A DNA stretch of 64,000 nucleotides from Papiliotrema nemorosa. Lineage: Eukaryota; Basidiomycota; Tremellomycetes; Tremellales; Rhynchogastremaceae. The DNA lies in contig JASKOT010000011.1 in the NCBI GenBank assembly GCA_032158125.1, positions 248,001-312,000 on the forward strand. The letters run 5' to 3'. Below, piece after piece: positions 21,055 to 33,395 of the stretch (position 1 is the first letter of the stretch; every line of letters starts with the position of its first letter). The notes below the pieces were generated by a model. The model saw only the letters and a program-made list of their open reading frames with translations. It was not told where the DNA came from and ran no database searches. The position numbers and the translations under genes were made by a program.

Positions 21055-23623
21055 ATGGGAGTGAAAGGCTTGCAGACGTTCTTGAAAGAGAACAGGCAGT
21101 CTCTGTGCACTTCTGTCCAATTTGACAGCTCGACAACGGGCGTCTCGTCATCCACATCGACATCTAAATCCGCGCTTTTATCTGCTCAGACTATCCAAAA
21201 GGGTCATACACCGATTGTCATCGACTCTTGGGGGTGAGTCTGTTATTCTTCGCGATAATATTGTGCTGAAGTGAGCAGGATCATATTCCAGCTGTATCTA
21301 GATAGCTTGTCATGGACTGCTGGAGGGGAATATCTCGGTTACTACCGTTTGGTTCGACGTCTGGTAGAGTCGTTGCGCAGTGTTGACCTCGAGCCGACAT
21401 TCGTCTTTGATGGTGAGTCTATCCTGTGCTTCTGACTGATGACTAGGATCCACACCGCCGGAGAAGCACGAGACGATTCTTCGTCGCTTGCGGGAGAAGC
21501 TCCAAGTCGCCCTACTATTCCATACCACCTCGGTCTCTTCCCGCTCAAGCCCCTCCTTCTCGCGACACAGCAGTATTCTCCCTCCATTCACATCCCAAGC
21601 ATTCATACATGCCCTCAACGAGCTGGACGTCTCGACTTATCACGCCGCATCAGGTGAAGCCGACGGGGTTTGTTTCTCTATCGCAAATGAGCTAGGGGCG
21701 TATGTGCTTGGGCTAGACTCGGATTTCATGATTCTCGTCTCGTCACCTGGTGCATCAAACGTCAAGGGATACTGTCCGCTCGACATGCTGCAATGGATAG
21801 AAGGACCTTTGGCGGATCAGAGCAGCAAAGCTGGATCTCGAGATAGCGGAGGGGAAGAAGGAGAATGGTCGTGCGCCCGACCTAAACGAGTGCAACATAC
21901 TCCCAAGCAATCGCCTCTCCTCCCTCCGCTCACATCAACATCTCCCAGTCTAGTCTTGACTGTCATCACGCCAAACGCACTCCGCCATAGACTTCGTCTC
22001 CCACCTTCGGTCTTGCCCCTCTTTGCCAGTTTGATAGGTAACGACTACACGCCCCCTTCCTATGCCGATTTATTCTTCGAGCCAGGACTGACACATGTGC
22101 AAAAGGTCGAAAAGGTAGCGAGGATATTACGAGAGACAGTATTCGCCCCAAACGCAACCAAGCCAGGGGTCAACGATGCGGGAGATCATGCCGTTTTACT
22201 GGTCAAAAAGGTGATCAAGAAATTGGCGTTTCGAGGGCATATCAGCGATATCGAGCTGCAGGAGATTGTCAATGTCATCATTGAATCGACTTTCCGATAT
22301 ATCCTCCCTGGTGTACCGCATCACCCGGCATTGTACCCCTTCGATGCGACACCATCGACCGAGGCACAGGAATCCGCGAAAGAACGATATGCGGCATCGC
22401 AGAAACGTGGATTGATACCACAGGCGACTCATGCGTACCTTTATCCAAAAAGAGTATATGTATGGCCCATACTGGAAGATCCATCTGGACCTTCATTACG
22501 GGGTAGCCATACTCTGCGGGAAGTGCGAAAGGCTGCGTGGGGTATCATAGAGGAAGGCTGTGGAGGGCTCTGTTGGCCCGAGCCAATCGAAGAGGAGGTC
22601 GAAGCATTGCACCAGGATCTGGAGCTTCAGGACCTTTTAGGCGTGACCAAGGACATTGAAGCAACACTGGATGATACCAGCGACGGAACGACCCTCATCG
22701 ATGAGGAGAAGCACGAATCCGGAGCAAAGAGCAACCTTGACGGACACTCACCCGCTCGACTGGATGCAGATAGATCGAGAATCGTGATCGAGCACGTGCG
22801 GCAAGGATCATCTCAAAAGGTCAACGAGATAGCCGTACCTCTCCTACAACCTTCAGCATCCGACACACCTCAGTCTCTGCTCCCCATCGACGAACGCCTG
22901 AAGCGATATCTCGAGATTCTATCATCGGATACCCCTACCATTCTCGCCCTTCCACCGCAACTCCACCCTCTCTTGGCCAATCTCCGGCTGTGCATTATTG
23001 AATTTGCATCTCGCTCCGATACAAAATGGCGTAAAACCGAACTTTTATCAGTGCTCAAGGTCGCTCTTGGCATGCACGCCGCGTGGGAGAAGGAAGGTCG
23101 AGTATTCCGAGTCAAGAAGGAAGGTGAAGCGGGATCCTCTACCGTCTTGTATAATCGATCAGCAGCGATCGTCGCTCAGATCAGCGCTGTAATGCTCGAT
23201 CAGCTTCTTCTCGCCCAAGCCCTGGTCATTCTCCCAGAGGAACACCCGGCAAGGGGTCAAGGTGCCAATACAAAGGGAGACGATGGAGCAAGATTGACCC
23301 ATTTGACCCCATTCATGTTCTTCTCCGGGATCGGGTTCCATACGATACTCAACGGAGGTGACCCGCCGTTATCTACCGGCTGGCGATGGACACCTACAGA
23401 AGAGGCTCTTTTGGACAAATGCGCAGCGGCCATCGTGGATGGTATAGAGGATATGGTATTGGGCTGGAACGCAGAAAAGGAGGGACGATCCATGGCTCCC
23501 TCGTTGGAGGAGCGACTCAGTGCTGGCAAGAAGGCGGCGGCGAAGAGACAAGCCGAGGCCGAAGTGAGAGCTGCAAAAAGTGCAGGAAGCCGATTCGACT
23601 TGTTGAACGGAATGTCATCGTAG
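21055..23623 (+). CDS. Asteroid-type XPG/FEN1-superfamily protein
   Basis: Predicted member of the XPG/FEN nuclease superfamily, closest in layout to Asteroid (ASTE1-like) proteins. Three exons: 21055-21233, 21279-21412 and 21447-23623. The N-terminal XPG domain starts MGVKGLQTFLKENRQ and has PIVIDSWG and FVFDG. The XPG-I region has SGEADGVCFSIANELGAYV and LGLDSDFMIL, so the acidic residues of the D...D...E-AD...D-S-D set are present. GNDYTPPSY resembles the short Asteroid H2TH region. A long C-terminal part of ~500 residues has no further domain and ends in a Lys/Ala-rich helix. Structure-specific nuclease activity is possible but not shown by sequence alone. Confidence 0.8.
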
Positions 23624-23950
23624 ACTTCATCCGGAGAGCTCGGCTCGAGTGAGGACGACGACTTGTGATGATAATGATTCAATCTGATCACTCTTGTATT
23701 ATCATATAATCCGTCAGGCTTGTATCATATCTTGGATGAATCAACACGCAACGTCTGTTGTTGCCTGCGCCAAGTGAAGCCATTCCATCGTTGCATACAT
23801 GGTCCGTGTCACCTTCACCTGGAAGTCGACACTCGAGGTGTACAATCCCATAGATCATCTGTTCCCCCTATAGACTGATCATCCTATCCTGGGTGATTTC
23901 CGCCCAAACATGCCTTCCGCTACGTCCATCAGATCCCATCCCATCGCAAA
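23624..23950. other. Convergent intergenic region
   Basis: This gap lies between the stop of the XPG-fold gene and the stop of the tetraspan gene, and holds both 3' UTRs. No gene is seen. Confidence 0.6.
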
Positions 23951-25388
23951 TCACCTCGACCCACCTGGATGTCCTTGAACCTCGTCTGGTCTCCTCAAAT
24001 TCTCATGATGCGCATTCCAACCGGTCCCCGAACCATGCTCGTCCCCATACTGGTTCAATACTGGGGTATCGCCCGCATCCCTCGCTCTAGCGTGTTCCGG
24101 CGCATTGACGTATCCTGAGCCGGCATAGCCTTGTTCACCGGCATACGAATACCCCGCTTGATGCCCGTACTCTCCTCCTCCAACATAGGGCGGCGCGGCT
24201 CCATGTTGGCCATACACACCACCTTGATGTTCTGCATACCCCTCGTATGTGTTGGGGTAGGCATGGGAGCCTTCGGCGTATGCATCGTCATACTGCCCCT
24301 GTCCGCCTTCTTCGTAATAACTCTGATTCCTCAGGCCGCTGGGTCGATGAGGTGCGTGCGTGTCATCTCGTAATGACTCGACACTGGGTCGAGCGTCCCA
24401 TGCGTCGTCGCCTCGTGCTGCCGGAGTGTTGTAGATAGATCCGGGGTTGTACCGAGATGATCTGAGGACAGACATGGTGAACGCTTCGGGATTTTCAGAG
24501 TATACAGAGTGGTACAGCTTGTGATCCGAAACTTGGGACTTTGAGTATGTCCGGGTGAGACTGGACATGAGCGCTGACGGCTGTCTCTTAGCCGAAAAGC
24601 TCACTGGATGAAGTACAGTTGGACAACAAGAAGGATGAGCCATAATCCACCCATGATCCCCACTTGAGCCCAGATCAACGGAGGGCAAATCTTCTCCGCT
24701 TCTACAGCTAGAGCATCACTGGATGCCCCAGCAAGGGTGCTCGTAGAGTTTGAGGATGCGGTGTAATAGTCCGTCTGATGGTCAGATAGGCGCACGGCAA
24801 TGTGAGGCTTTTGACCTACAGTGCAATCCGCTACGGCGGTGTTGTGTCGTGCGGCAGAAGTCGCTATCAATGCAGCAGCCGCACTAAACGCAGCTGCTAA
24901 TGCGAGTGCGTTCAACCAGGCGTACACTTTGAACGTAGACGTCTTTTCCTACGCATGTCAGCGGGACAAGAATCTTGGTGGACCGATAACTCACTCGAAG
25001 AACACCGATGAACCCGACGGGTTGACATATCGCAACGAGGATACAGGTCGCCGCGAATATGTATGTCCCGAAAGACGGATAGCTAGCTGCGACCACTGGT
25101 GTATTAGTAAGGGAAGACAGGCGTCGGATAGGCTACGTACCGGCTGGTGCTGCAATGGAGGTTATACCTATAGCAAGGGAGACAATCTATTCATGAGTGT
25201 CATTCAGCGCGCACGATTGGTTCAAGGTGTACTCACGCCCTGTTCTAGAATCACGGCGTATATACCGGCGTTGACGAGCGGTACGGCTGTCGATCAGCCT
25301 TGTGCAGGGTGCTGCATGATAGGGACGTACCGCAACAACAATACCTCGGATCTATCAGACCCGCTCCGAGATTCTGGCCCTTCGCCAT
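23951..25388 (-). CDS. Tetraspan membrane protein with Gly/Tyr-rich tail
   Basis: The start ATG is at 25388 (MAKGQNLGAGLIDPRYCCC). Six or so exons join in frame. Four TM segments are visible: AVPLVNAGIYAVILEQG with following residues, FGTYIFAATCILVAICQPVG, YAWLNALALAAAFSAAAALI and AQVGIMGGLWLILLVVQLYF, the topology of fungal tetraspan/MARVEL-like plasma-membrane proteins. The loop between TM3 and TM4 has two Cys and possible N-glycosylation sites (NST). After TM4 a cytosolic tail of about 200 residues is rich in Gly, Tyr, Gln and His, with loose repeats such as GYAEHQGG, GGGEYGHQAGYSY and GEQGYAGSGY. I do not recognise a named orthologue. The tail is probably disordered. Confidence 0.75.
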
Positions 25389-25935
25389 GCTGAAAAGAGG
25401 ATTCTGGAATCGAAGGATCTATCGAAGGAAGGGAACGGTCCACCTGGGAACAGAATGCAGTCCTTATTAAGGTTGGCAAACGAGTGATGGGTGGCCGACA
25501 AAAGGAGAACCTCGAGCAGAAGAGCGGAGCTGGCTTGATGGGGTACTGATGCCGTTCGCTGAATTGGAGACACGGCTGACAGCTCGTTTGCGATCGGATA
25601 TCAGGTGTCTATTGGACGTACGAAGCGAGTCGACGATGTACAGAGCAAAGACGGACAGTCGAAGCCTTTGACAATGGACGGGATCGTCGAGAGATCTGCT
25701 ACGCGTTTTCGAAGCGGTGCACCACGCGACTCCCCCCAGTGGCGGTAACCATCCACATGTCACCTCTTTGCAGTCTATCGCCCCGCAGGCAGCGATGCAA
25801 TGCTGTGGTTGATGGCAAGGTACGAAATATGCCAGACGGAACATACGAATTACATCTATAGGTATACATGAGATCGAACCAAAAGATGCTAGCGTTGAAG
25901 CTGTTCGACGGAGAAACACCAATACCCCAGATACT
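25389..25935. other. Intergenic, tetraspan promoter side
   Basis: This gap of 547 bases lies between the tetraspan start and the EMG1 stop. A minus-strand frame at 25467-25922 is open but has no recognisable content and abuts the EMG1 3' end; I regard it as chance. Confidence 0.5.
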
Positions 25936-27338
25936 CTAAACGATATCCCATAGCTCTTCCTGCATCATCAGCTAGGTCTACGGTGGCAGCCGGTGCACTG
26001 ACCATGGCACAGCAAAACTTTCCACAAGCGACCGAAGCAGATAAAGAGTAGTCGCTTATCGAGATCTTCTGATCGACAAATTGATCAGCAAAGTTATCCG
26101 CTCTGATGCGTCAGCCCGACTACTCGTCCTGCTCGGTGTCAAGACTCTGAGCTCACCCTCTAGCCATTGCTCCGACGAAGACTGCCACGGAATGTGTCTC
26201 GGGCAGTGTAGGCAAGAATTGGGATAATCGGATCGTTGGTGCGTCGGCGGAAAGAGCTGTCTCGTGAGCGTACGTGCATCACGAAGTAGAAGAGGCTCAC
26301 TGAGTTTGATGGTATTGGTAGGGAAGTGGTCGGTGATGGGGTTCTGTACCATGAGTAACACTTCCATCTGGTCATCGCGACAGACGCACCCTGATAACTC
26401 GAAGCAGTTTTTCTGACCCTTGAACACCTCTTATACTGAGCTTATGTAACAGTTGTACTAGACGTGAGCACTCTCATCTATTTGTTTTCTTTCAGGTAGA
26501 TCTCAACATACCCATGAGACCAGAAAATCGTTTGAAAGTTCGGGGAATACGGACACTTGGGTTGACCTCGATCAAGACGCCTTTGGCTGTGTGAATGTAG
26601 ACTTGAAGCAGGCCAGCTTTGTTTAGTGGAGAGTCGAGTAGTGTGAGTAAGCACTGGAATCAGCGTCCATCGTCTACTGTCCATGTGGCTCCTGGCGGCC
26701 GGAAGGGACCGATTGGTTAGGTCGGATCTGCACTCACTTGATGGGTGATATCGGGTCTGGCATCCGCGATGTCCCTTCCAGTCTTTGCGAGGATACCTTG
26801 GTGGTCGTCACAATTCAATAGAGCGTATTTCGCCTCCTTTCCTTGAGAGTTCTTGCCTCCCGATCCTGAAGACACCCTGTAAGCTTCAAGACAAGCCTGC
26901 AGTCAGTCTACACCCTTCATCCCGCTAACCGGCCCATCATCAAGGAAGCCCGCTCGAGGTGAGGCGACTCACTTGCGACAGGACTACAATCAGCCTCCTC
27001 GTGTTCTCCTTCTCCTCTGCTGATTTCGGCACACTAGCCTGGACAGGCGCCATGTTGCCTGTAACTCCCGGCCTCCTAGAATTCGGTAAAGGCTTGGTCA
27101 CCCTGCTTTTGGCAATAGCAGCAGCCGCCAAAGACGACACAGAAGCGCTATTTGACGGGTCTACCTCTTCTGTGGAATCACCATCGGCAGGTGGAGATGG
27201 GTCGGAAGCGGGGAGAGGACGAGCGGGGTTGAAGACTGGTGCGGCGGCAGACATCTTGGAAGCTTTGGCGGCGGACGGTAAGGCTGGGGTAGATGTGGAT
27301 GCTCGACGCTTGGGAGGGGTCGTACTTCGTTCTGGCAT
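25936..27338 (-). CDS. EMG1: Emg1/Nep1 18S rRNA pseudouridine N1-methyltransferase
   Basis: Emg1 (SPOUT fold) methylates the hypermodified pseudouridine of 18S rRNA and is needed for 40S subunit biogenesis in the nucleolus. The start ATG is at 27338. An N-terminal extension of about 130 residues is low complexity and Ala/Ser/Pro-rich ([14 protein letters not shown]). The enzyme core follows across several exons: [97 protein letters not shown] and [10 protein letters not shown]. The C terminus reads [15 protein letters not shown], then [20 protein letters not shown] and EELWDIV at the stop. All conserved blocks of the family are present, so it looks functional. The N-terminal extension is much longer than in yeast Emg1. 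Confidence 0.93.
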
Positions 27339-27661
27339 TTTGGAGAGGGCTGGATAGGTACAAAGAGGTCAAGAGATGAGAGCGTTGCGATGTTATGTGG
27401 ATGGTGGAGAGTTGTGTATGTAGATTGAGTGATATTTCGAAATTTCAGATTACTGCTTCCGAAGCCCTGAAACGCCCTTCCTTGCCCTTGAGCCGGTCAC
27501 ATCGCACAACAGGAAATGCTCCAGATTCTGAACATGTGGACGCAGCCTTGTAGATTACCATGTCTAGAGACAGAAGAGGAGGACGTTTGCAGCATGAGAG
27601 AAAATATCCATCTCATATACGTTAAAGAGAAAATCCCACTACCAACTTCCTACAACCCAGT
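27339..27661. other. Intergenic EMG1-RPL4
   Basis: This gap of 323 bases holds the EMG1 promoter and the RPL4 3' UTR. Nothing else is seen. Confidence 0.55.
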
Positions 27662-29042
27662 TTAAGCAGCGTGGAGGATGTCCAAGAACTCCTTGCCAGC
27701 GACGGAAGGAGCAGACTTCTTGACGGATCCCTTGGACTTTCGCTCTTGTCGGAGGAGCTCTTGTCGTCGGAGGGTCTTGGCGTAAGGGTTGAGTCGGAAG
27801 AGAACAGCCTTGTTCTTGAGGGGGTTCTTCTTCTGGGTGAAAGGTCCTGGGTAATTAGCACAATCACTAGTACTCAAAGGCATCAAACTCACGCTTGGCG
27901 ACGGCCTGACCGGCTGGTCGGACGACGGTTTGGATCTCGTCCGAGTTGATGAGTCGTGTGACATCCGAGTTGGAGATCTTGGCGATGGGGAGGTTGAAGC
28001 CAGACTTCTTCTCGTAGACCTCGTCAAGGGCGGCAATGGCAGACTCGGTCCAGATGACGAATCGTCCGACGTGTCCTCCAGGAGCCAATTGGAGCAAGTT
28101 GAGTTGGTCAACGGGGCAGGTCTCGACTCCGGGAACGTTCTTGAAAGCTCGGACAATTCCCTCATCCTTGGCGTAAACGACCAAAGGACCTCGTCGTTGT
28201 CGGTATCGTCTGTTTCTCATCTTTCCCTTTCCAGCTCGGATCTTTCGCGAGTCGGCGACCTTGGCGACATCGGCGTAAGCAGAGACAGTCTTCAAGAGCT
28301 CAACGGCAGCCTTGGTCTTGGTGGTGGACTCGACGGCGGAAGAGATGACGAGGGGGACCTCTTGGATCTGCTCGATTCGGTGACCTCGAGCAAGGACCAA
28401 AGAGGGGAGAGCCGAAGCAGCAATGGCGGAAGCGACGGCGTATCGCTTTTGGTTCTGGTTGACCTTGACGTGCCACTTTCTCCAGGTCTTGGTAGGGGCG
28501 AACATTCGACCACCTCGGCACATGTTACCGAAAGCGGCTTGACCGGATCGTTGCGTTCCTCCACCACCGACACGGGGGATACGGGCGACAGCTCGACCAG
28601 TACCCCAAGACTCGGCAGAGGTTTGGTGACCAGCGTTCTCGGCGACGGCGTAAGGTTGTCGCTTGTTTTTGGCAACCGATTCTGGTTGTCAGCTGCTGAG
28701 AACAAAGTGTGCAGTTCGTCCGTGATCCAAGCAGTCTTTTCCGCATGATGACTCCAGCAGTTCTCCCTCTGTTCCTCTAAGGCTTTCCATCCCTTTGCAA
28801 ACTTCAACAATGGATTTCCTTTGCGACACCGTATTTCATCGATCCCTCCCTCTACAGCCAGGTCCCTCCCGGTCCGTTTTCCCCTGCAGACACATCCTCT
28901 CCTGCACAAAGAACAACAACTTACTGTGGACTTGTTGAACAACGTCCAATCGGATAGGAGCAGTGAAGACCGCAGGGAGGGGGAGCGAGCCCGAAGACTC
29001 TCCCTGGGCAGACCAGACGGTAACGGTGGGTCGAGCGGCCAT
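27662..29042 (-). CDS. RPL4: 60S ribosomal protein L4 (uL4)
   Basis: uL4 is a core protein of the large subunit; its loop lines the nascent peptide exit tunnel. Three exons: 28925-29042, 27894-28681 and 27662-27847. It starts [18 protein letters not shown] and has [40 protein letters not shown] and [20 protein letters not shown] (core and tunnel loop), then [20 protein letters not shown] and [20 protein letters not shown], with a basic C-terminal tail. Length is about 363 residues, normal for the family. Codon use is strongly biased, as expected for a ribosomal protein, which also generates long antisense open frames. Intron 1 (28682-28924, 243 bases) is several times longer than intron 2 (46 bases). 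Confidence 0.97.
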
Positions 29043-29540
29043 TTTCTATACGAATGTCAGTTGGAATGTCGAGGGGATACACTGCTATACTGACGAAGGA
29101 TATGGGTGACTTGAAGGATGGAAGGGTCTCAGCTAGGTAGTTGCACCAAAAGTCTCGAGGCTAGGCAGAGGGAGGGGGGGTCGAGTGTGGCACTTTCAAA
29201 AGTTGAGGGGAGTAGTTTCGGCGTTTGGCTGAAGATGTCCCGGCGATATACAATAATCAGTGTGGCGCTGGAAGCCATGACCCATTTTGATTCCGCTGGT
29301 GATTTCCCGGCGGTGATCCCCGCCGTGTGACGTGGCCATTGATGGTCATTCCCGGCGAGGTCCCAAGCTACGACGCGACTGTCAAAGGTCCACTGTGCAT
29401 AGCTTGGACCCGCTCGCAGCCCACATCCCTCCCTTTGTCCTCGACACGACTCTCATTAGCTTGGCCTGAGATAGCTTTCGAACCCCTTGATCCCTCTGCA
29501 TCCAAGCGATCCTCGGAGTCTCTCTCCTTCCACTCGCTCA
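29043..29540. promoter_or_regulatory. Divergent promoter RPL4/PMT4
   Basis: This gap of 498 bases lies between two start codons on opposite strands and must hold both promoters. A GTGACGTGG element (about 29327-29335) resembles a CRE-like site; its use is unproven. CT-rich sequence precedes the plus-strand start. Confidence 0.5.
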
Positions 29541-32416
29541 ATGCAGAGATCAAGCAAGACCCTCTCGACCACTTCTTCAACTTCCACTTCCGCCCAGACA
29601 GCTCTACGAAGGAATCTACGACCTCAACACGACTCTCTTCACGGAGGGGACGACGACGAAATAGCAGATCCTAGACCCTGGGAAACGAGAGCTCCATTGC
29701 ATACATACGGCTCATCCAGGGAGCTATCGCATAACCATCATCCATCTCTAAGCAACCCCATTCCTGGTGATAGGGATCTGCCAATGTACGGAGAGGCAGA
29801 TACGACGAGAAGGAGATATGGAGAGAAGGAGTCTATAGGCTATGCGGAAGATGAAAAGAGGGGTCTGGTGGATGATGATCAGGGAAAATGGGGGAGCAAA
29901 GGTCATGGCGCAGGACCAGGATACGGCGGGAGGAGGGGTCTACCGCCGAAGCAGAGGTTAGATGGATGGGTGGGTCATTAGGTCCACAGAACTCGTACTG
30001 ACTGTCCAGAGAGGTATCATGGTCGAGTTTGACGATGTCATATGGGCTGTGGTATATACAACCCTGGCAATGATCACACGTTTCTGGCGGATAGGCGCTG
30101 CCAACTATGTCGTCTGGGACGAGGTGTGTGACACGATCATATCGTTCGATGAGAGCTGAGATGACAGGCTCACTTTGGCAAATTCGGCTCTCACTACATC
30201 AACCGAGATTTCTACTTTGATGTCCACCCGCCCCTTGGCAAAATGCTAGTCGGTCTGGCGGGACTGTTATCAGGCTACAATGGAGGATTCGAATTCAAGT
30301 CAGGAAACGAATATCCCTCAGCTGTTCCTTACACGGCTATGCGTGTGTTGTTGGCCATGTTCGGAGTTGCTTTGGTCCCGCTGGCATGGTGGACGGCGGG
30401 AGAGCTAGGGTGGTCAAAGTATACCAGGCATTGGGTGACCATTTGCGTCTTGTGTGGTGAGCTGCTCGTGCCATTTCGAGTCGCTCAAGCTCATCGCAGA
30501 TATTGGATGGCTTTGCATCTCTCGCTTCATCTTGCTCGATTCCATGTTACTCTTTTTCACATTCACGACACTGCTTGGTCTCGTCAAATTTCACAATCAA
30601 CGTCACGAGTAGGTTCGTGACCGTGCCTGGCGCTGATATCAGTCCATTTGGAGATGACTGGTGGATCTGGCTGGTCTTTACTGGGTGGTCGATCGGTTGT
30701 GTCTGCAGTGTCAAATGGGTCGGGCAGTTCATTACTGCCCTGGTGGGATTGTACACCATTGAGGATCTTTGGGAGAAGTTTGGAGATTTGTCCATGCCAG
30801 TCGTAAGTTGCAATGCGCAATTATAGCTGACAACAGCGCACCTACGTGAAACACTGGATCGCCAGGATATCATGCCTCATTGTCTTTCCCTTCATGATTT
30901 ACGCTGCGTGCTTCAAGATTCACTTTCTCATCTTGAACCGCTCTGGACCAGGTGACGCCCAAATGTCTTCGTTGTTCCAGGCCCACCTTCGAGGGAACGA
31001 CTTCGCCGAATCACCGCTAGAAGTCGCTTTCGGCTCGAAAATCACGCTCAAGAATTACGGATACGGAGGTGGATTACTCCATTCACATGTTCAGACCTAC
31101 CCTGTCGGATCGCAGCAGCAACAGGTGACTTGCTACCATTACAAAGACGAGAACAATCATTGGGTAGTCACTCCTCTCTGGAACGAGGATCCGGTCGATT
31201 TCGACGGGCCCATGCGATACCTTCAAGACAAGGATATCATCCGGTTGGTACACGAGTCGACAGGTCGAAACTTGCATTCGCACCCGATCGCCGCGCCCGT
31301 GACCAAGGAGAACTGGGAAGTTGCCGGGTACGGAAACGGAACCATTGGAGATGAGAATGACTATTGGCAAGTCGAGATTGTCGACGATACACATCGATCC
31401 AAGAGGGATTCTGCGGACGGTCGGATACATTCCTTGACGACAAGGATGAGGTTTAGGCACACTGAGCTGAATTGTTATCTCCGAGCCGCCAATGCCGTCC
31501 TCCCGCAGTGGGGTTTCAAGCAGGTCGAGGTATCGTGTACAAAGGAGAACAATCCTGGAGATGTGCATACGTACTGGAACGTCGAGTCGCACTGGAACGA
31601 GCGATGTGAGTGGGCTCTTGAGCTCATGTTGAGTGGCTGATGGCAGTGCCCGCTGGCAATGCGAAACTGTACAAATCACCATTCTGGAGAGACTTTATCC
31701 ACCTCAACGTCGCCATGTGGACTTCCAACAACGCCCTGATCCCAGACCCAGACAAGGAGGATATTCTGGCCTCCGTTCCACTCGACTGGCCCTTCCTGCG
31801 TCTCGGTTTGAGGATGTGTGGTTGGGGAGATAATCAGATCAAGTTTTACCTTCTCGGCACCCCAATCATCTGGTGGGGATCCACAGCGGCAATCGGCGTT
31901 GCCATCTTGCTCGCATTCTGGTACATTGCTAGAATGCAACGGCAGTACAAGGATTGGAAGGAAGGAGAGTGGGACCAGTGGCTGTGGGTTGCCAAGGTTG
32001 CTTTTGGCGGTTGGGCTCTGCATTTCTGTGAGTGACTGCCAGGACGATTCTAGCTAACAGAATAGTGCCATTCCTGATCATGGGTCGAGTCACTTATCTG
32101 CACCACTATGTGAGTATTGGGACCCATTCGCGGCGGCGAATGCTCACGTCCAGCTGCCCACTTTATGGTTTGCAGTCTTGCTCTTCGGCCATGTCCTTGA
32201 TCATTTCTTCTTCTCCAACGCTAGATTCTCTCCTGTAGCTCGACTAGTCTGGTTTGTCATCTGGACCGTAGCGGTGGTCGGTCAATTCCTCTGGTTCAAG
32301 GATCTCGCATTAGGTGTTCATGGCCCGATAAACGACCACTGGGGGTTGGGATGGCGATCAAGCTGGAATGTGAGTGGACCATGATGAGCCATTGTTGACG
32401 ACAGATGTACAACTAG
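29541..32416 (+). CDS. PMT4: Dolichyl-phosphate-mannose protein O-mannosyltransferase, Pmt4-like
   Basis: ER multi-TM enzyme that transfers mannose from Dol-P-Man to Ser/Thr of secretory proteins. The start ATG is at 29541 with a cytosolic, charged tail of ~145 residues. The PMT domain contains NYVVWDEAHFGKFGSHYINR (the catalytic D-E pair), FYFDVHPPLGK and FILLDSMLLFFT. The MIR domain contains EVAFGSKITLKNYGYGGG, LLHSHVQTYPVGSQQQQVTC and RLVHESTGRNLHSHPI. C-terminal TMs include IMGRVTYLHHYLPTLWFAVL. The EVAFGS and SGPGDAQMSSLFQA wording and the tail GPINDHWGLGWRSSWN favour the Pmt4 (POMT1-like) subfamily over Pmt1/Pmt2; subfamily choice is less certain than family. About ten exons. The end may be spliced (32370-32404) to read WNMYN, stop 32416, or read through to a stop at 32384. 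Confidence 0.88.
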
Positions 32417-32488
32417 ACGAACCCGTCACGACGAATCACGAAAAACGAAATCGATCAAACATCGTAAAAGAGACACCTTGCATGCATC

Positions 32489-33221
<733 letters not shown>

Positions 33222-33395
33222 TGTATGTATCACTCTACGGTGATCGACGCGACTTGAGGACTCGGTGGACTTCATGTTTTAGTGGGAGGGATCAGATAAG
33301 GTTTGGTGAGATGACGCACCGCACCCTTCGACCTTGTCTACACCTGCCTACCTCTACATACAGCATCCGATTGTCGAGTCTAGCATCAATCCATC
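33222..33395. promoter_or_regulatory. Short divergent promoter DHFR/ARPC3
   Basis: Only 174 bases separate the two start codons, so both genes must share a compact bidirectional promoter. No specific element is recognised. Confidence 0.5.

Noticed and set aside
27930..28748. Long open plus-strand frame of 272 codons opposite RPL4
   Set aside because: It lies exactly antisense to the conserved RPL4 exon; strong codon bias in the ribosomal gene removes stops from the opposite strand. The translation is Ser/Leu/Asp-rich without domain content.
28700..28900. C/D-box snoRNA inside the RPL4 first intron
   Set aside because: A weak C-box-like element is present but no properly spaced D box or terminal stem was found; recorded only as a check under findings.
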